Assembly (NCBI GenBank): GCA_032622095.1
Contig: CP136069.1
Coordinates: forward strand, 64,092,819 to 64,156,818
DNA: 64,000 nt
Source: Siphonodentalium dalli
Taxonomy: Eukaryota; Mollusca; Scaphopoda; Gadilida; Siphonodentaliidae
Direction: 5' to 3'
The translations under genes were made by a program, and so were the position numbers. Position 1 is the stretch's first letter, and the number at the start of each line of letters is the position of its first letter. A model generated the notes under the pieces. That model searched no databases, was not told where the DNA came from, and worked only from the letters and a program-made list of their open reading frames with translations. This document shows, piece by piece, positions 1 through 12,720 of the stretch.

Positions 1-1261
1 TTTTCGACATACATTGTATTTACTTACCTCCCCTACCAACAAACACTATAAAAACTAAGAGTTACTAGCACACTGGATATTGCTAATGAATGAATCTGGT
101 TGAAGAGAGATAACCCAATCCACAAAACGATCATTTAAATGTACATGAACCTGGTTTGATTACTCTTAGTAAGTGAATATAATTTGCTCTTTCCATGTAT
201 AATCTCTATGCTTCTCTATGATTCTTGGATATTCCACAAGCTGGTGCAAGTCATAAAATCAATTTTATTATATTTACCATGTTTTTTGCATCGTTCATGC
301 AGCACATGAGTGTATTTTGCGCTAATCCATGGCTCAAATTCATTTGTTGCATATATTCTGCTGAGCATAAAAGGAGAGGGTCTCATAAATGGTCGGATTT
401 AGTGTACAGTGCCCCTTTATATACCTCTCATCCTTAGTTGCAATAGCTTGCGGTAATGATTACATGCAATTCAAATTGGTAAAATATTGTTTTACAATAG
501 TCATATTTAACTATAATAGCTATATACAATTTATAGCTATAAACCGGATTTCCCAGACCTGTTTATTAGTAATATTAGTCATATGACCATCGACGCCATG
601 CACACATTGCTCTTGTTACATCTTGTACATAATTCTGATTTAAGGGCCTTCTAAACCAGCCCAAACCCAAGGACTTCAGGCCTCGATAAGAAATGACAGT
701 ATTATGACACTGATTAAGGATCAAATTAATGTTCACATTGAAGTAACAGAATTTTAAAACCACATAGAAACTTGTGTTCAAAGCTATGGTGTCAACATAC
801 CATGTTCAATGATAAAAATCTTACCCAACTGATTTTTCTTGCAACAGAAGAGAGGTAACTCTATTTTGCTAAAACTGGCTATGATAGGTTAAAGTGATGT
901 GAAACACTCTGATGGGGAGATCAAATAGAAATGGAGAATAATCTTGCTCAAAGTAGTTATTTTTTACAAATATTATAACCAAATTGACTTTATATCCAAA
1001 GTGAATCATGATGGTGAAATCGTTTTCGTTAGATTATTGCCGATATTTGCTTCCCAAATTGGGAAGTATATATTTACAATTGAGTGTAATTCAGACGATG
1101 TTTTCTATGGAGTGGTACAGTCGATTAGCTTAATATTTTCGGCGATGTTAGTAGAATGCTACATTCCTTCAGTTGGCATATAAGCGCCTGAATAACTAAT
1201 AACTAACTTATCAGTTTCAGTTTCACTCATCCATTCAAGGCCGGCCATTATATGTCTTTAA
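1..1261. other. Intergenic, no gene seen
   Basis: No conserved coding sequence found. The short open frames are not recognisable. Bases 262-421 belong to a dispersed repeat listed separately. Confidence 0.6.
262..421 (+). repeat. Dispersed repeat H, copy 1
   Basis: About 160 bp, including 'gtgtattttgc' and ending 'ggatttagtgtacagt'. It recurs at 47905-48066 (same strand) and 23364-23521 (opposite strand). No termini or target duplications identified. Confidence 0.75.
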
Positions 1262-1659
1262 TATTTTCCATGTGACATTAAAGGTACTCAATCCGAATTA
1301 ACACTCGCACATTACTATTTCCTTGGCTTCGGGGGTAAAAAATATTTGATTAGAGTCGAGGAACCCACCCATCAAAGCTAGGAGTGATCAGATATCGATG
1401 TTTTAAATCTATTATTTTGATTTTAAGTGGCCCAGTAAACTGTCGACGAGAAAAACTTATCTGACCAGATAGCGGAAGAAGATTGATAACTCTAAAATCC
1501 AGTGGCTTTTTTGTCAGATATTTGACAACCGGCAAAATTTCGTTGAACAAAACGTTGATAAATAACAGGTTTAGGCAATTTTATACTATAGTTGACTGTG
1601 GTTAGCATTATTTTTGGGCAATTAATCGATTCTGATAACTGAAGTGGAATTTCAATTTC
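1262..1659 (+). repeat. Dispersed repeat G, copy 1
   Basis: Shares blocks with 49231-49562, including 'cttcgggggtaaaa', 'aaggaaccca'-like sequence and 'ttatactatagttga'. It directly abuts the left arm of the fold-back element. Confidence 0.75.
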
Positions 1660-4508
1660 AAAATCTGCAGACGACCCAGCGCGAAATCGCACGTGTCTCG
1701 GTGCCCTTCCGGTCACAAATGTCAGGGTCGGCTCCAAACTTAAAATTAAACAGCGACAAAGGTGAGTTAATGCAGAATATAACACACAATGCATACTCCA
1801 CAATGATCACTAGTATCGAATCAGTAGCTTTTATGGAGTATTATGCGATAAGATTTGTTTATTTTACATGTTTACAAAAGTCATTATTTCCAAGTGCATA
1901 TTCCACCAATTTCCACGAGTGATTAACCGCAATTCTGGAAGCTACGCTTGAGTATACTGTTGCTCAATGTTAGATACATACATTTCCTAGCTCCCAAACC
2001 ACAAGTAAGTTTAGTATTATACTTGTATGCCACAAAAAATGAATCTTAAAATGACCCGAAAATGTCACGGTTCCCTTCCGGTCAACTGTTAGCATTTGGG
2101 TTCGCATCGGTTTGATCATGCCCCAGTTCCGAATCTGCACATATTTAGTTTTCGCATTATTTGTCCAGTATTTTCGTGCTCGTTGGAGACTTATAACGCA
2201 TATTTTATTTCCATATTTACTAGTAATGACTAGCACCACATATAACACTATTTATACGGCGATATCTTGTTAAATGCACCTTGCTAGGCGACTTCGAAGC
2301 ACGAACAATTATTTTATTTAAAAGGATGTCGTTTTTATGTGTAAACAATAAGTGGGAATACATATACACACCTGGCATTGATCCGATATGACTTGTGTTG
2401 CGTACACGTCGCTAAAATCATAATAGGCCTACTGTCTACATTATATAATGCATCGTCTCAAACTTACACAAGTTTGTTTCTGTTATCTGACCGAATAATG
2501 GTTGTTTATGCCTGTTTGGTGGTTTCATATACATGTCCAAGCATATATCATGCATATTGCATAGCACGATTTAAATTCATTTAACTTGACAAATCTGACA
2601 CCCAAGTAGTGGTGGACTTTTAGAGATCTTTAAATAGGCCCACACAAATAAAACATGAACTCGAAGTTAATCAAGTACCTAACATTTACTTAATTCTCTA
2701 CTTTTCAGTAAGTATTCTGCAGTAGAAATCTCCAGTATATCTATGGAAGACGCGGATTTGTTACTTGACCTCTCATGTGAGTTGGCAAGGCCTACAATGG
2801 CGACCAGCGCTCGCGAGGAGCACACAGGCATACTTGATCTGTCCTGTGATGTGGCAACTCCAGCATCTCCATTGGCGACCAGTACACCGAAACAGATCAA
2901 ATTCAGCGACAGCAACGCCCGTCGGTTGTTATCATGTGATCAATGCAACTTCACAACACCGTTACAGATTAATATGCGTATATGAAGATTCATATACAGT
3001 GATATCTTATATATAGATGTTGTATTGATGTTCATTATACAAAATAATATGATACACATGCAGTATTATGCAAGTTTTAGTTTTAGTATATGAAGATTCA
3101 TATATATAATATAATTATATATGTTTTTATGTTTATGTATAGATATGGTACTTCAGATGTATACATACATAATTCATTTAATTATGTTTTATTAAAGGTC
3201 AGACTAGATGTCTCAATTATTTTAATGATATGTTGTCAGTGTGCAGTGAATACATTAATACCTCCAAATGGTCATTTATATAATGTGTAATATAAAATCC
3301 AGGGCATATGTATAATGTAAGACCAGAACAATTATTTGTTCAGTCAGAATGTTGTCTTGTTTTTCTTAGTGGGCACAAACAAATCAATCTGCATTATAAT
3401 ACACATCCATTTATTCATGTAATGGGTGATCTCTTATAAACGCAACTTTCTCATCAATGTGTTAAACAGTAATACAACCATAGCTCAATTCAACTAAATA
3501 CATAGTTCAATTAGTCAGAATGTCTCATATGTTCAAAATAAATATGGATACAATCACACTCATCACAACTTAGGCTATATATTTTCACAGAACTGACGCA
3601 GCATTTCCCTATTGAATTTAAATCCTGCTATGCAATATGCATGGTGTATGCTTGGACATGTATATGAAGCCACCAAACAGGCATAAACAACAATTATTCG
3701 GTCAGATAACAGAAACAAACTTGTGTAAGTTTGAGACGATACATTATATAATGTAGACAGTAGGCCTATTATGATTTTAGCGACGTGTACGCAACACGAG
3801 TCATATCGGATCAATGCCAGGTGTGTATATGTATTCCCACTTATTGTTTACACATAAAAACGACACCCTTTTAAATAAAATAATGGTTCGTGCATGCTTC
3901 GAAGTCGCCTAGCAAGGTGCATTTAACAAGATATCGCCGTATAAATAGTGTTATATGTGGTGCTAGTCATTACTAGTAAATATGGAAATAAAATATGCGT
4001 GATAAGTCTCCAATATGTGCAGATTCGGAACTGGGGCATGATCAAACCGATGCGAACCCAAATACTAACAGTTGACCGGAAGGGAACCGTGACATTTTCG
4101 GGTCATTTTAAGATCCATTTTTTTGTGGCATACAAGTATAATACTAAACTTACTTGTGGTTTGGGAGCTAGGAAATGTATGTATCTAACACTGAGCAACA
4201 GTATACTCAAGCGTAGCTTCCAGAATTGTGGTTTATCACTCGTGGAAATTGGTGGAATATTCCATTGAAAATGCATTGGAAATAATGACTTTTGTAAACA
4301 TGTAAAATAAACAAATCTTATCGCATAATACTCCATAAAAGCTACTGATTCGATACTAGTGATCATTGTGGAGTATGCATTGTGTGTTATATTCTGCATT
4401 AACTCACCTTTGTCGCTGTTTAATTCAAGTTTGGAGCCGACCCTGACATTTGTGACCGGAAGGGCGCCGAGACACGTGCGATTTCACACTGGGTCGTCTG
4501 CAGATTTC
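1660..4508. mobile_element. Large fold-back (inverted repeat) element
   Basis: Arms 1660-2580 and about 3611-4508 are about 900-bp inverted copies with a few per cent mismatch. The outer end reads AAATCTGCAGACGACCC. The right arm lacks about 43 bp present at about 2147-2190. The arms enclose a 1-kb unique spacer. The matching pseudo-open frames on both arms come from the inversion. Superfamily unknown. Confidence 0.9.
2706..2985 (+). CDS. Exon-like ORF in fold-back spacer, possible zinc-finger fragment
   Basis: After a good acceptor (ctacttttcag) the frame stays open through ATG at 2743 to a stop at 2983-2985. The 80-residue product contains two related blocks (LDLSCELARP..ATS and LDLSCDVATP..ATS) and ends CDQCNFTTPLQ, resembling the first half of a C2H2 finger. 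No clear donor seen. It could be captured host exon, transposon cargo or chance. Confidence 0.35.
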
Positions 4509-4540
4509 GAACCGATTCTCGCGGGGCACATGACGCACAG

Positions 4541-4910
4541 GCTCGGCGACCCGATAAAATTCGTATCCGGGGCAAGATACATTCACATAGCAAATTTCAA
4601 GTCGATAGCTCCAGCCGTTTCCGAGATCTCGTCTGCGCATGCGCGAAGCTGGCGTCGCACGGGCTCGGCGACCCGATAAAATTCGTATCCGGGGCAAAAT
4701 ACATTCACATAGCAAATTTCAAGTCGATAGCTCCACCCGTTTTCCGAGATCTCGTCTGCGCATGCGCGAAGCTGGCGTCGCACGGGCTCGGCGACCCGAT
4801 AAAATTCGTATCCGGGGCAAGATACATTCACATAGCAAATTTCAAGTCGATAGCTCCACCCGTTTCCGAGATCTCGTCTGCGCATGCGCGAAGTGGGCGC
4901 CGCACAGGCT
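4541..4910 (+). repeat. 122-bp tandem array, three copies
   Basis: Units start at 4541, 4663 and 4786 with 'gctcggcgaccc'; a degenerate fourth starts at 4908. They are GC-richer than the surroundings and contain 'tctgcgcatgcgcga'. Long open frames on both strands here come from the repeat. Confidence 0.95.
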
Positions 4911-5045
4911 CGCCAATACGACAACGTCCACCGCCTGGTCAAACTACACACAAGTACCAAGTTTCGTCCCAATCGGTCGAGAATCGTAGATTTGTATTAA
5001 TGACAGACAGACAGACAGACAAACAAACAGACAGACGGACAGAGG
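4911..5045 (+). repeat. Repeat tail with GACA microsatellite
   Basis: Contains 'tttcgtcccaatcggtcgag' and then a (GACA)n tract at about 5003-5042. This is a typical tail of dispersed invertebrate repeats and continues the 122-bp array. Confidence 0.7.
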
Positions 5046-5404
5046 TCTTCAAAATATATATGAGATATAGAATGTTAGTTTCATGTTTGCAAATTTTGTT
5101 TCATTTTGTCCCATAGTGCATCTGAACAAATGTTGAAGGAGAGTAAAACATGAAGGAAATACTAACAACCATAGCCAAGCAGAACAGTCCATCGTCTCTG
5201 CGATGAAAAATTTCGGACTGATTTTCACCGGGCTTTTTGGATATAGTCAGATGTGATATCCTGCCGTATTTTGTATTAATGCTTTACATGAATTGATCTG
5301 TCCGTGCGTTATAACGCATACCTATGTTCGTATAATATTGTTTTTAAAGTTGTTTTAGTTATATTTTTATTCTGAGTAACAAATACAGTTTAAAACAAAA
5401 ATTT

Positions 5405-5548
5405 TAGTCAATAATTGTGAAGCGCCAAGAAAATGAGGATTTAATTTCGCCAAAGTTTTTTTAATTTCGCCAAAAAACATTTGGCCAAAGTTTTTTTCAT
5501 TTGGCTAAACTTTTGGCCACAAGATTTTTCGGTCCATCGCCAACACTG
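5405..5548 (+). mobile_element. hAT-E solo end
   Basis: Matches the right end of the complete hAT-E copy (48244-49230): repeated 'catttggctaaacttttgg' motifs, then 'cggtccatcgccaacact'. The other end is absent. Confidence 0.7.
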
Positions 5549-5659
5549 TTCATACTGGACTTATTTGATTCTTTAAAATGCCCATAGTGAGCTCAAATTA
5601 ATTTTGTTGTGGTTTTTTATTTTTTATTTATTTAATTAACAAAATTAAAAAAAAAAAAA

Positions 5660-7520
5660 ATTTAAAACTAACGCTGTTATAACCTCCGCCAGGGTACCCC
5701 GAGGCACCACACCAAATTTGGTTGAAATCAGTCTAGGAGTCTCGGAGAAAAATATGGACAAACAGACAGACTTGGGCAGTTGCCATTTCGGTGAAATATT
5801 AAAGCTACTTTTTTTACAGTGGCACATTTGGTAGCCGCCCTTGCACCAACACAATACATAAATGTAATCCATGACATGCCGTTCTACAGTAAAAGTTGTT
5901 TACTGTACACCATACCTCATTGTCAAATACACAAAAGAAAATGGATTCTTGCAAATATTCCTATTATTTTTTTAATCAGTATTAAACTAATTAAAGTCAA
6001 ACTTCCATTGGATCAGCGAATGGATAGTCATTTATATTTGTGCTTAGCCATTACTAAGTGGTTTCACGCACGTTTAATACTAGAATCTGGACAGCCACTG
6101 TACAATGAATTGATACTCCCTCTAATCTAAAATATAAAATGCAATGTGCTTGTAACCGAAACAATCTATTAATTGGTAACCGAAACTCAACACTGATTGT
6201 AATTTATCTCGGGTGTTCTCAATATTTTATAAGCTCGGCTTTTGTTTTGTCCACGAAAAAAAAAACCTTCGGGTGCTTGTGATGTTTAATATACTCTATT
6301 GAATGTTGGCATTCTCCGGTATTGCAAAAAGAGCATCGGGGAAACACCTTTGTGCTAATTTTAATGTCATGCGACGTCATCATTTTGTCGGCACTTACTA
6401 GTTGCTACATGCCGGAAAGTTACACCTTAGCATAGCGGAGGCTGAGCACAAGGAACAAGTCCAGGTTATTCTCCCATGGGCCCCATAGATCCGAAGCGCC
6501 CGTATGTTTAATTTATATAAAAAACAAACAAACAAAAATCAGGGTGATGGACTACATAAATTAGTGACGTCACAACTATACGTGCGTAGCTCCTGAACCA
6601 TAAAAACAACAGGTTCAGTGTGGGTTGAGATTATATCCCCATATGGACGCAGACAGACATATACAGTCAATCCAAAATACTCCCAGTTTCTTCAGCATAA
6701 TTATGCTTCAACGTGGAATCATGACAAATTGAAATAAGAAATAAATGTGAAAAGGCCTCACATAAAAATTAATAGATCATAATTTAAAAGTTTCAAACTC
6801 TGCTCAAGTTCAATTTTAAGTTCTTTCATACAAATTGAAAAAGTGTAGTTGGACTCACACGGTTCACATAAAATAACTGAATAAACATGCTTTACTGTGA
6901 TCAATGCCTTCTGTAAGTCCTGCATATGGGGACTGAACTCTCCATGGAGCTTGGTGGTCAATATGCGACGCCATTTTTATTTTTTCTAACACAATCACGT
7001 GACTTCCTATTTCCCGCCAAATAATTTTCTTATTGGTGCGTTCACACGATGCGCTTGCTAGTATGCCGCAGAATGTTGTCGGAGATCCAGGTTTCAAAGT
7101 TTGAAATCAACTGCTCCGAATAGGTCAGGGAGGTTAATTGTATCAGGGTCGGTATCTCTTCAATCCGGCATTACAAGATTCTTCAACAATTGGACAAATT
7201 TGTAATAACATTAGTTAGAAAATCCAGCTTGATTGAAACAATTCTGAAATCGCTCTGATATCGTATTTAGGTTTTCAAGCGATGGGCCTATATTATGAAG
7301 GATTGTTGGTCCAAGAGTTGATTATTATTCCGGCAAACTTTTAAATCAAATTCAACCTAATTATACGTGCCAATTAAGGCTCAAATGGTCCCACTTCCGA
7401 TTAAAGGCGCACTTTCGTGTGACTGTGAATGCTGATTGTGTTACCAGTAGTTGATCAATGTCACTGTATGATATGAATCGACATTCTATTGTATGATATG
7501 CAATGTTCGCGCTAGCCATA
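5660..7520. other. Repeat tail and unremarkable DNA
   Basis: Bases 5660-5790 ('aacctccgccagggtacccc' to a short GACA tract) look like a dispersed repeat tail; related sequence begins at about 42305. Otherwise I see no gene. Confidence 0.5.
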
Positions 7521-7522
7521 CA

Positions 7523-7688
7523 TGTTATCGATGCAGTGAATTGATCTGGGCGAAGTATCACGTCCAGTTGAAGAGGTCAGATCTCCGGATAAAATGAGCC
7601 GCGACAGGCGTCGAGTTTGATCCCTGATTTGACCTCTTCACCGAGACGTGATGCGAAGCCCAGATCAATTCACTGCACAGCGATAACA
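7523..7688. repeat. Imperfect 166-bp palindrome
   Basis: Outer arms 'tgttatcg.tgcagtgaatt' and its complement continue through 'gatctgggc' and 'gaagaggtca', with a short loop at about 7590-7610. Hairpin of unknown family. Confidence 0.85.
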
Positions 7689-7799
7689 GGTTTATTATAT
7701 GACATGCTTTTTATTTAAAAAGCACAATATAATTAAGAAATGAAACCACATGTATAGGCCACTAGTAACACGAATAAAGAAGGAACTATTTTTGTATAA

Positions 7800-8000
7800 T
7801 AAATCGTCTCGTATATAGGTAGTAGGGCCTACCCACCCACCACCCCATCCTGCCACCCATAGTATCTTATGCGCCGCAGGCGCTCGTATATAGGTAGTAC
7901 CCACCCACTATGGGTGGCAGGATGGGGTGGTGGTGGGTACTACCTATATACGAGCGCATGCGGCGCATAAGATACTATGGGTGGCGGGATGGGGTTTTTA
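7800..8000. repeat. Nested GC-rich inverted repeats
   Basis: The blocks 'tcgtatataggtagta', 'ccaccccatcctgccaccca' and 'tagtatcttatgcgccgca' occur in both orientations, giving overlapping hairpins and one extra partial copy. Confidence 0.85.
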
Positions 8001-8499
8001 CGGACATGCGCATTATGCGAGATAGAGAAGAGTGGTATGGAATAAGATCAAACTGTAGCTGATCCAATGATCGGGAAATGATCGCTTTACTATAGTGGTA
8101 TTGGGGAAAGAAAAACGATAGTCATATAATAAATAATGTCATTGGGGGTGTACCTATTGCCAACATCACCCAAAGTCCATTAAATTGAACCCATTTGTAA
8201 GTGCATTAAATTGAACGCATTTGTTTTATTTTCCCGGGGAGCATACCCCATGATCCCACCAATTAACTTAAGCATGCACAGACACGCCTTGTCAAAGGCG
8301 GTCCGTGTGTCATCCTATTTTTTTTTTAGATATGTGGAAACACGTCTATGGACCCCCTCCCCCTTATATCCTGAATTGAATTGCTTTATTTCACTCACTC
8401 ATATAATTTCTATGCCATACAGAGTGAAACACGTATATACAGAGCTATGTACACAATGTTAGTATGGCTGTTGCGTTTGGCGGTCGAGGTCCGTAAGTG

Positions 8500-8850
8500 T
8501 CATTCGTCGTGTACTTCGTCATCATCATCCTAATTATCATCATCGTCGTAATCATCATCATTGATATCATCATCGTCGTCGTCATCATCATCCTTAGCGC
8601 CATCATCGTCGTGAGTGTTTCAACATCAGCATGCATATTGTCATTATCTTTGTCACCATCATCATCATCATCATTATCATCAACGACGTCAACATCATAA
8701 CCATCCTCATCATAGTTGTCATCGTCTCGTCGATATCGTCGTCCCGTTGCCATCATCGTTATCGCGGTTGCATGTCATTGTCACCATTATCGTCGTAATC
8801 GCCAACATCGTCATCATCATCTCAGTCATGGTCGCTGTCTTTGTCATCAG
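8500..8850. repeat. ATC/GTC trinucleotide microsatellite
   Basis: About 350 bp of interrupted catcatcgtc repeats. The Asp-rich frame on the minus strand and Ile/His/Ser-rich frames on the plus strand are low-complexity translations, not genes. Confidence 0.95.
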
Positions 8851-8929
8851 CTAGGCTTGTCGTTTAGTTGTCAATCCTACTTTCGTGAAAATTGAAACAC
8901 TGGTATAAATTGACATGTAGAGCGTCACG

Positions 8930-9570
8930 AGACACATGCTGCTGACCTCAGACGACTTAAAGTGGCAAATATGAGCAATAAAGAGCGTTCCTTATCACCT
9001 TAGAAGATAAATTGGTAAAGATGGGTCATCTGACCAGGGGAATGTCATGGGATAGGCGCATTTGACCTCAATGTCACAGGGTAGGTTCTGTTGACCTCAT
9101 ATGATTTAATGAGGCACTATTATCAACTTAACATATAGATGTAACTTTATCCGGATAGTCATGCAATAGGTGCTGTTTATCCCATATGACTAATAATTGT
9201 TTAAAAATGACTTGAAGGGCCACTATTAATTGGTACATATAGGTTACCTGACCAGGGGAATATCATGGGATAGGTGCCTTTGACCTCATGTGACTTGAAC
9301 GGGGACTAATAAATTATATGATCAATAAAGTGTTTATTATCAGATCATGCAGAGATGTGAGAATGATGCGGGGAATGTCACAGATAGGTGCTGTTGACCT
9401 CACAATTATTTAAAGAGGCACTCTAATAATTAGCAATAAAGAGCGTTTATTATCAACTTAAAAGATAGATGTTACTTTACCCAGAGTCATGCAATAGTGA
9501 TGTTTACCCCAGATAACTAATAATTGTTTCAACTGACTTGAAGGGCCACTAATAAATTATGCATTTTTCA
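8930..9570 (+). repeat. Degenerate tandem repeat, higher-order period about 330 bp
   Basis: Recurring phrases 'gaccaggggaat', 'gggataggtgc', 'ttgacctca', 'actaataattgttt' and 'cttgaagggccact' appear in the same order at about 9036, 9251 and 9372 onward. Confidence 0.7.
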
Positions 9571-10059
9571 CCTGAGCAATGCCGGGAACCCCAGCTAGTA
9601 TGTAATAATGATGTACTGAGCTGTGGATATACATTATGCAACAATATGAAGCTGAGATTGGGCTAAATAGTTTCGTCGCAAATTCAGGTAGGAAATTTCC
9701 AACAGTTGGAAAGCTATAAGTATTAGTTGGATATGATCCAACTCAAGGGGGAAGGTGGAAGCAAATGGAATTTGCCCAAAATTCTTACTTTTACTTTGAA
9801 TAAACTGTAATAAGCACATTTCTTTGACTGAGAAATCAACCCATTCTGAGTCATTGAAATTTAAACCAAAGTCCAAATCCCATAAACCCCTTTCGTTGGC
9901 GCGGACAGACTAATAACATAATTTTTGTTTTAAATGGGCAAATAAAAAAACATGATTGTCAACGAAAAATATAAAAATCAAGAAAACTGATTTTGGGTGC
10001 GGGCAATGCGGTCAGGTACCGGAAACACACATTCAATTCATTTTGGCCTTAAAGACCTG

Positions 10060-10310
10060 GGAATAAATCGTGATCATGAGACGCATGGACCTGACTAATG
10101 TCTGGGAGTAAGTCATGAACATGAAGGCAGAAGTAAGCCATGATAACACCCAACCCTCCCAATAAAAGCCCCACATGGAGAGAAGTATGTACAACTGAAT
10201 GACTCTGCATATCCCAATGTGGGGCTCATTAGAGGAGCATGGGTAGCTGAGACCTGACTAATGTCTGGGAATAAATCATGAACACCAAGACAGTGGTAAG
10301 CCATGATAAC
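10060..10310 (+). repeat. Two diverged direct repeats
   Basis: 'gacctgactaatgtctggga' followed by '..ataaatcatgaaca' and 'gtaagccatgataaca' occurs at 10090-10146 and 10252-10308; part of a third precedes at about 10055. Confidence 0.75.
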
Positions 10311-10484
10311 ATCTATTTAATCTGCAAATAATCTCAATGTATGCCATTCACTTCACCAGTCATTCAAACAACACACAAAGCTACATACATGTAAGTCTCA
10401 TGCCTACATAGAAGATGATGATAAAGAAATGGTTCTCTGTTAAAACAAGCTAGCACAGATCATTAGCAATGATACCAAGACATA

Positions 10485-10635
10485 CAGTAATGTCCTAAAT
10501 AGTCGACTCCTTAACCACAGCAGAATTACTGAGAGCTTTCCGATGAATGGCAACAAGCCATATTAACGACTAAATCCTGAAAAATTACCCATAATTCTGC
10601 TGTGGTTAAGGAGTCGATTATTTAGGGCATTACTG
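10485..10635. mobile_element. Mar-A copy 1 (internally deleted)
   Basis: Tc1/mariner-like MITE: TA, then CAGTAATGtCC, ending GGGCATTACTG, then TA. The left arm is shortened, so the hairpin is asymmetric. Confidence 0.85.
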
Positions 10636-11032
10636 TAACTCAGGAAATAATATAGATTTTTAACTTTGTTAAATAGCATTGCCAAGTTATGAAATACATG
10701 TTTTATAAAAGTGATGCTATTCATTCCACTGGTAAATAGGGAATTTTCTTTTAATCCTTGGATTATTTGATATCAAATTGTTGAGGAATAGTTAATTGAT
10801 TCCCATTATGTTACCCTCTGAATCATTGGGAATCAAGTAATTATTCATTAGAAAGTATTTAGTAATCAAAAGGTTAAATTACACCTCATTCTCAGAGGCT
10901 GGAAGAACGTGTTATTTTCCATGACTTTTTAATGACTATAACCCCACAAAAAAAAAACAATTTTCCCATGACTTCCAGGCCTGGAAATTGGATGGTATTT
11001 TCCATGACTTTTCTAGGATTTCCAGCGGTTAA

Positions 11033-11279
11033 CCCTTTCTACACTAAATGGATTTTCCCATTCAGTAAACATTGGAATGATTAATTATTCATTTGGAGGG
11101 AAGTTAAGGTTAATAAAAGTAGACGACAGACAAATAAAAGTGCAGAAGAGCCCTATTTATTGAGGGAAATGTTTCGATAGTAAGTTCAACAAATAACCTG
11201 TGGTTGTTTATTGAACTAATTATCAGAAAATTTCCTATGGGATAATTACTCGTTAATGATGCTTTAGAATAGAAAGTGT
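11033..11279. mobile_element. PB-D copy 1
   Basis: Flanked by TTAA (11029-11032 and 11280-11283). Left end CCCTTTCTACACTAAATGG, right end complementary (ttagaatagaaagtg). Contains an inner inverted pair around 'gttcaacaaa'/'ttattgaact'. TTAA targets with CCCT termini indicate a piggyBac-like MITE. Confidence 0.85.
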
Positions 11280-11524
11280 TTAATGCATAGAGAATTTGCG
11301 ATACTTGCCAGATTTACAGAAACACACATTATGGCTGGTATGGTTGACCCATTTGATTAGATAATACTGAAGTGACAACGTCTATCCATTCAACGACGGC
11401 AGGTACCCTGGTTATTGAGCCTTACCACCTGGTTTATACAATAGTCTGCCACGTGGATATGATTGCATGCACTTGTTTAATGAGTGAACCACTTCTCAAA
11501 TATGGCAATGTAAAATAACAGTAA

Positions 11525-11961
11525 CAAGCCTGGATTTAGTGTGTCTGACATTTACAGAATGAGGAGGTCCACAGAGGGTGAATTTAGTGATGATATCCCC
11601 CACGGTGGGCTACCATCACCAAATTCACCCTCTGGGAACCTCATTCTGCTTAGGCCTCAACTGCTATGGGAGACCTAGGACAGATTGAAGTTCCCCAGTT
11701 GAAGTTGGTGATGTTCACCCATTAGTCACCTCGATTGTGCGTTTTATCTTCTGCAAATTAGGGGATATAGAAACTGAAAAGATGTAACTAAAACAGCTTT
11801 AATTTGAGACTATAGATACTTCCCAGAAATGAGGCCAAAGCAGAATGAGGTCCACAGAGGGTGAATTTGGTGATGCTAGCTCGCTGTGCAGGATAGCATC
11901 ACTAAATTCATCCTCTGGGGACCTCATTCCGCAAATGTTAGACACAATAAATTCAGACTTG
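11525..11961. mobile_element. hAT-B copy 1, complete long form
   Basis: 8-bp target duplication AACAGTAA on both sides (11517-11524, 11962-11969) with inverted ends CAAGCCTGGATTTAGTG, which supports the hAT superfamily. Architecture is hairpin 1 (from 'gaggtccacagagggtgaat'), a 200-bp spacer, then hairpin 2. No transposase, so non-autonomous. Confidence 0.93.
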
Positions 11962-12264
11962 AACAGTAACGTATAGAAATTTTCTACATCGAATCAGCAG
12001 TAATGAACAAATCGAATGTATCAGAGATGAAAGGATGACATTTGGTGCACTGGACAGAGATCAATGTGGAAATCCTCCGATCACATGTGTATATACAGCA
12101 GTTTGTGAATACACATAAATATAAAATGTGGAGAGAATACAAACATGCAAAATGATGAAGAATTCAGCACTAGTCAGAAAAACATGTATAAAACTCGACA
12201 ATATAATCATAAGCTGTCAATTAACCATACACTTCAAAACGATTGGTTGTCCATTGTTGCTTAA

Positions 12265-12720
12265 CCCTTTCATGACGGGAGCTGTGCTGGTGCGGCATTA
12301 AATATTCTGTGCCAATGTACAGTAATGCCCAAAGTATATGACCCTTTAACCACAGCAGAATTATGGGAAATTTTTCAGGATTTAGTCGGAAATATGGCTT
12401 GTTGCCATTCATCGGAAAGCTCTCACCGAGAGCTTTCTGATGAATGGCAGCAAGCCATATTTCCGACTAAATCCTGAAAAATTTCCCATAATTCTGCTGT
12501 GGTTTAGGGGTCGATTATTCTCTTAAAAATGCGAGTCTCCCATAGGGAGTATTGTATTTATAAGAGAATACATTGGCCTAAAAATATTGACCCTGACCTC
12601 CCATAGGCTTACACGGTCAAAGTAAATATTATTAGGCCAGTGCATTCTCTTATATATGTGAGGCTCCGTATGGCACAGGGTTTTCTAAAAAAATTTTAGG
12701 AAGCTCCAGTCACGGAAGGG
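12265..12720. mobile_element. PB-C copy 1, interrupted by Mar-A
   Basis: TTAA on both sides (12261-12264, 12721-12724) with ends CCCTTTCATGACGGGAGCT and its complement. The internal module 'GTGCCAATG' is split by the Mar-A element at 12320-12519. Confidence 0.9.
12320..12519. mobile_element. Mar-A copy 2, nested in PB-C
   Basis: Palindromic MITE starting CAGTAATGCCC with a loop at 'gctctcaccgagagc'. The right end lacks the terminal GGGCATTACTG. Insertion into PB-C gives relative age: PB-C copy 1 is older. Confidence 0.88.

Noticed and set aside
4583-4989. Overlapping open frames on both strands rich in RADEISE/RIRGKIHSH repeats
   Set aside because: Products of the 122-bp tandem array.
8445-8756. 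Asp-rich 103-residue open frame
   Set aside because: Translation of the ATC/GTC microsatellite.
8500-9000. CRISPR-like or other ordered spacer array
   Set aside because: Repeats in the window are microsatellites, minisatellites or transposon hairpins; none has regular repeats with unique spacers.
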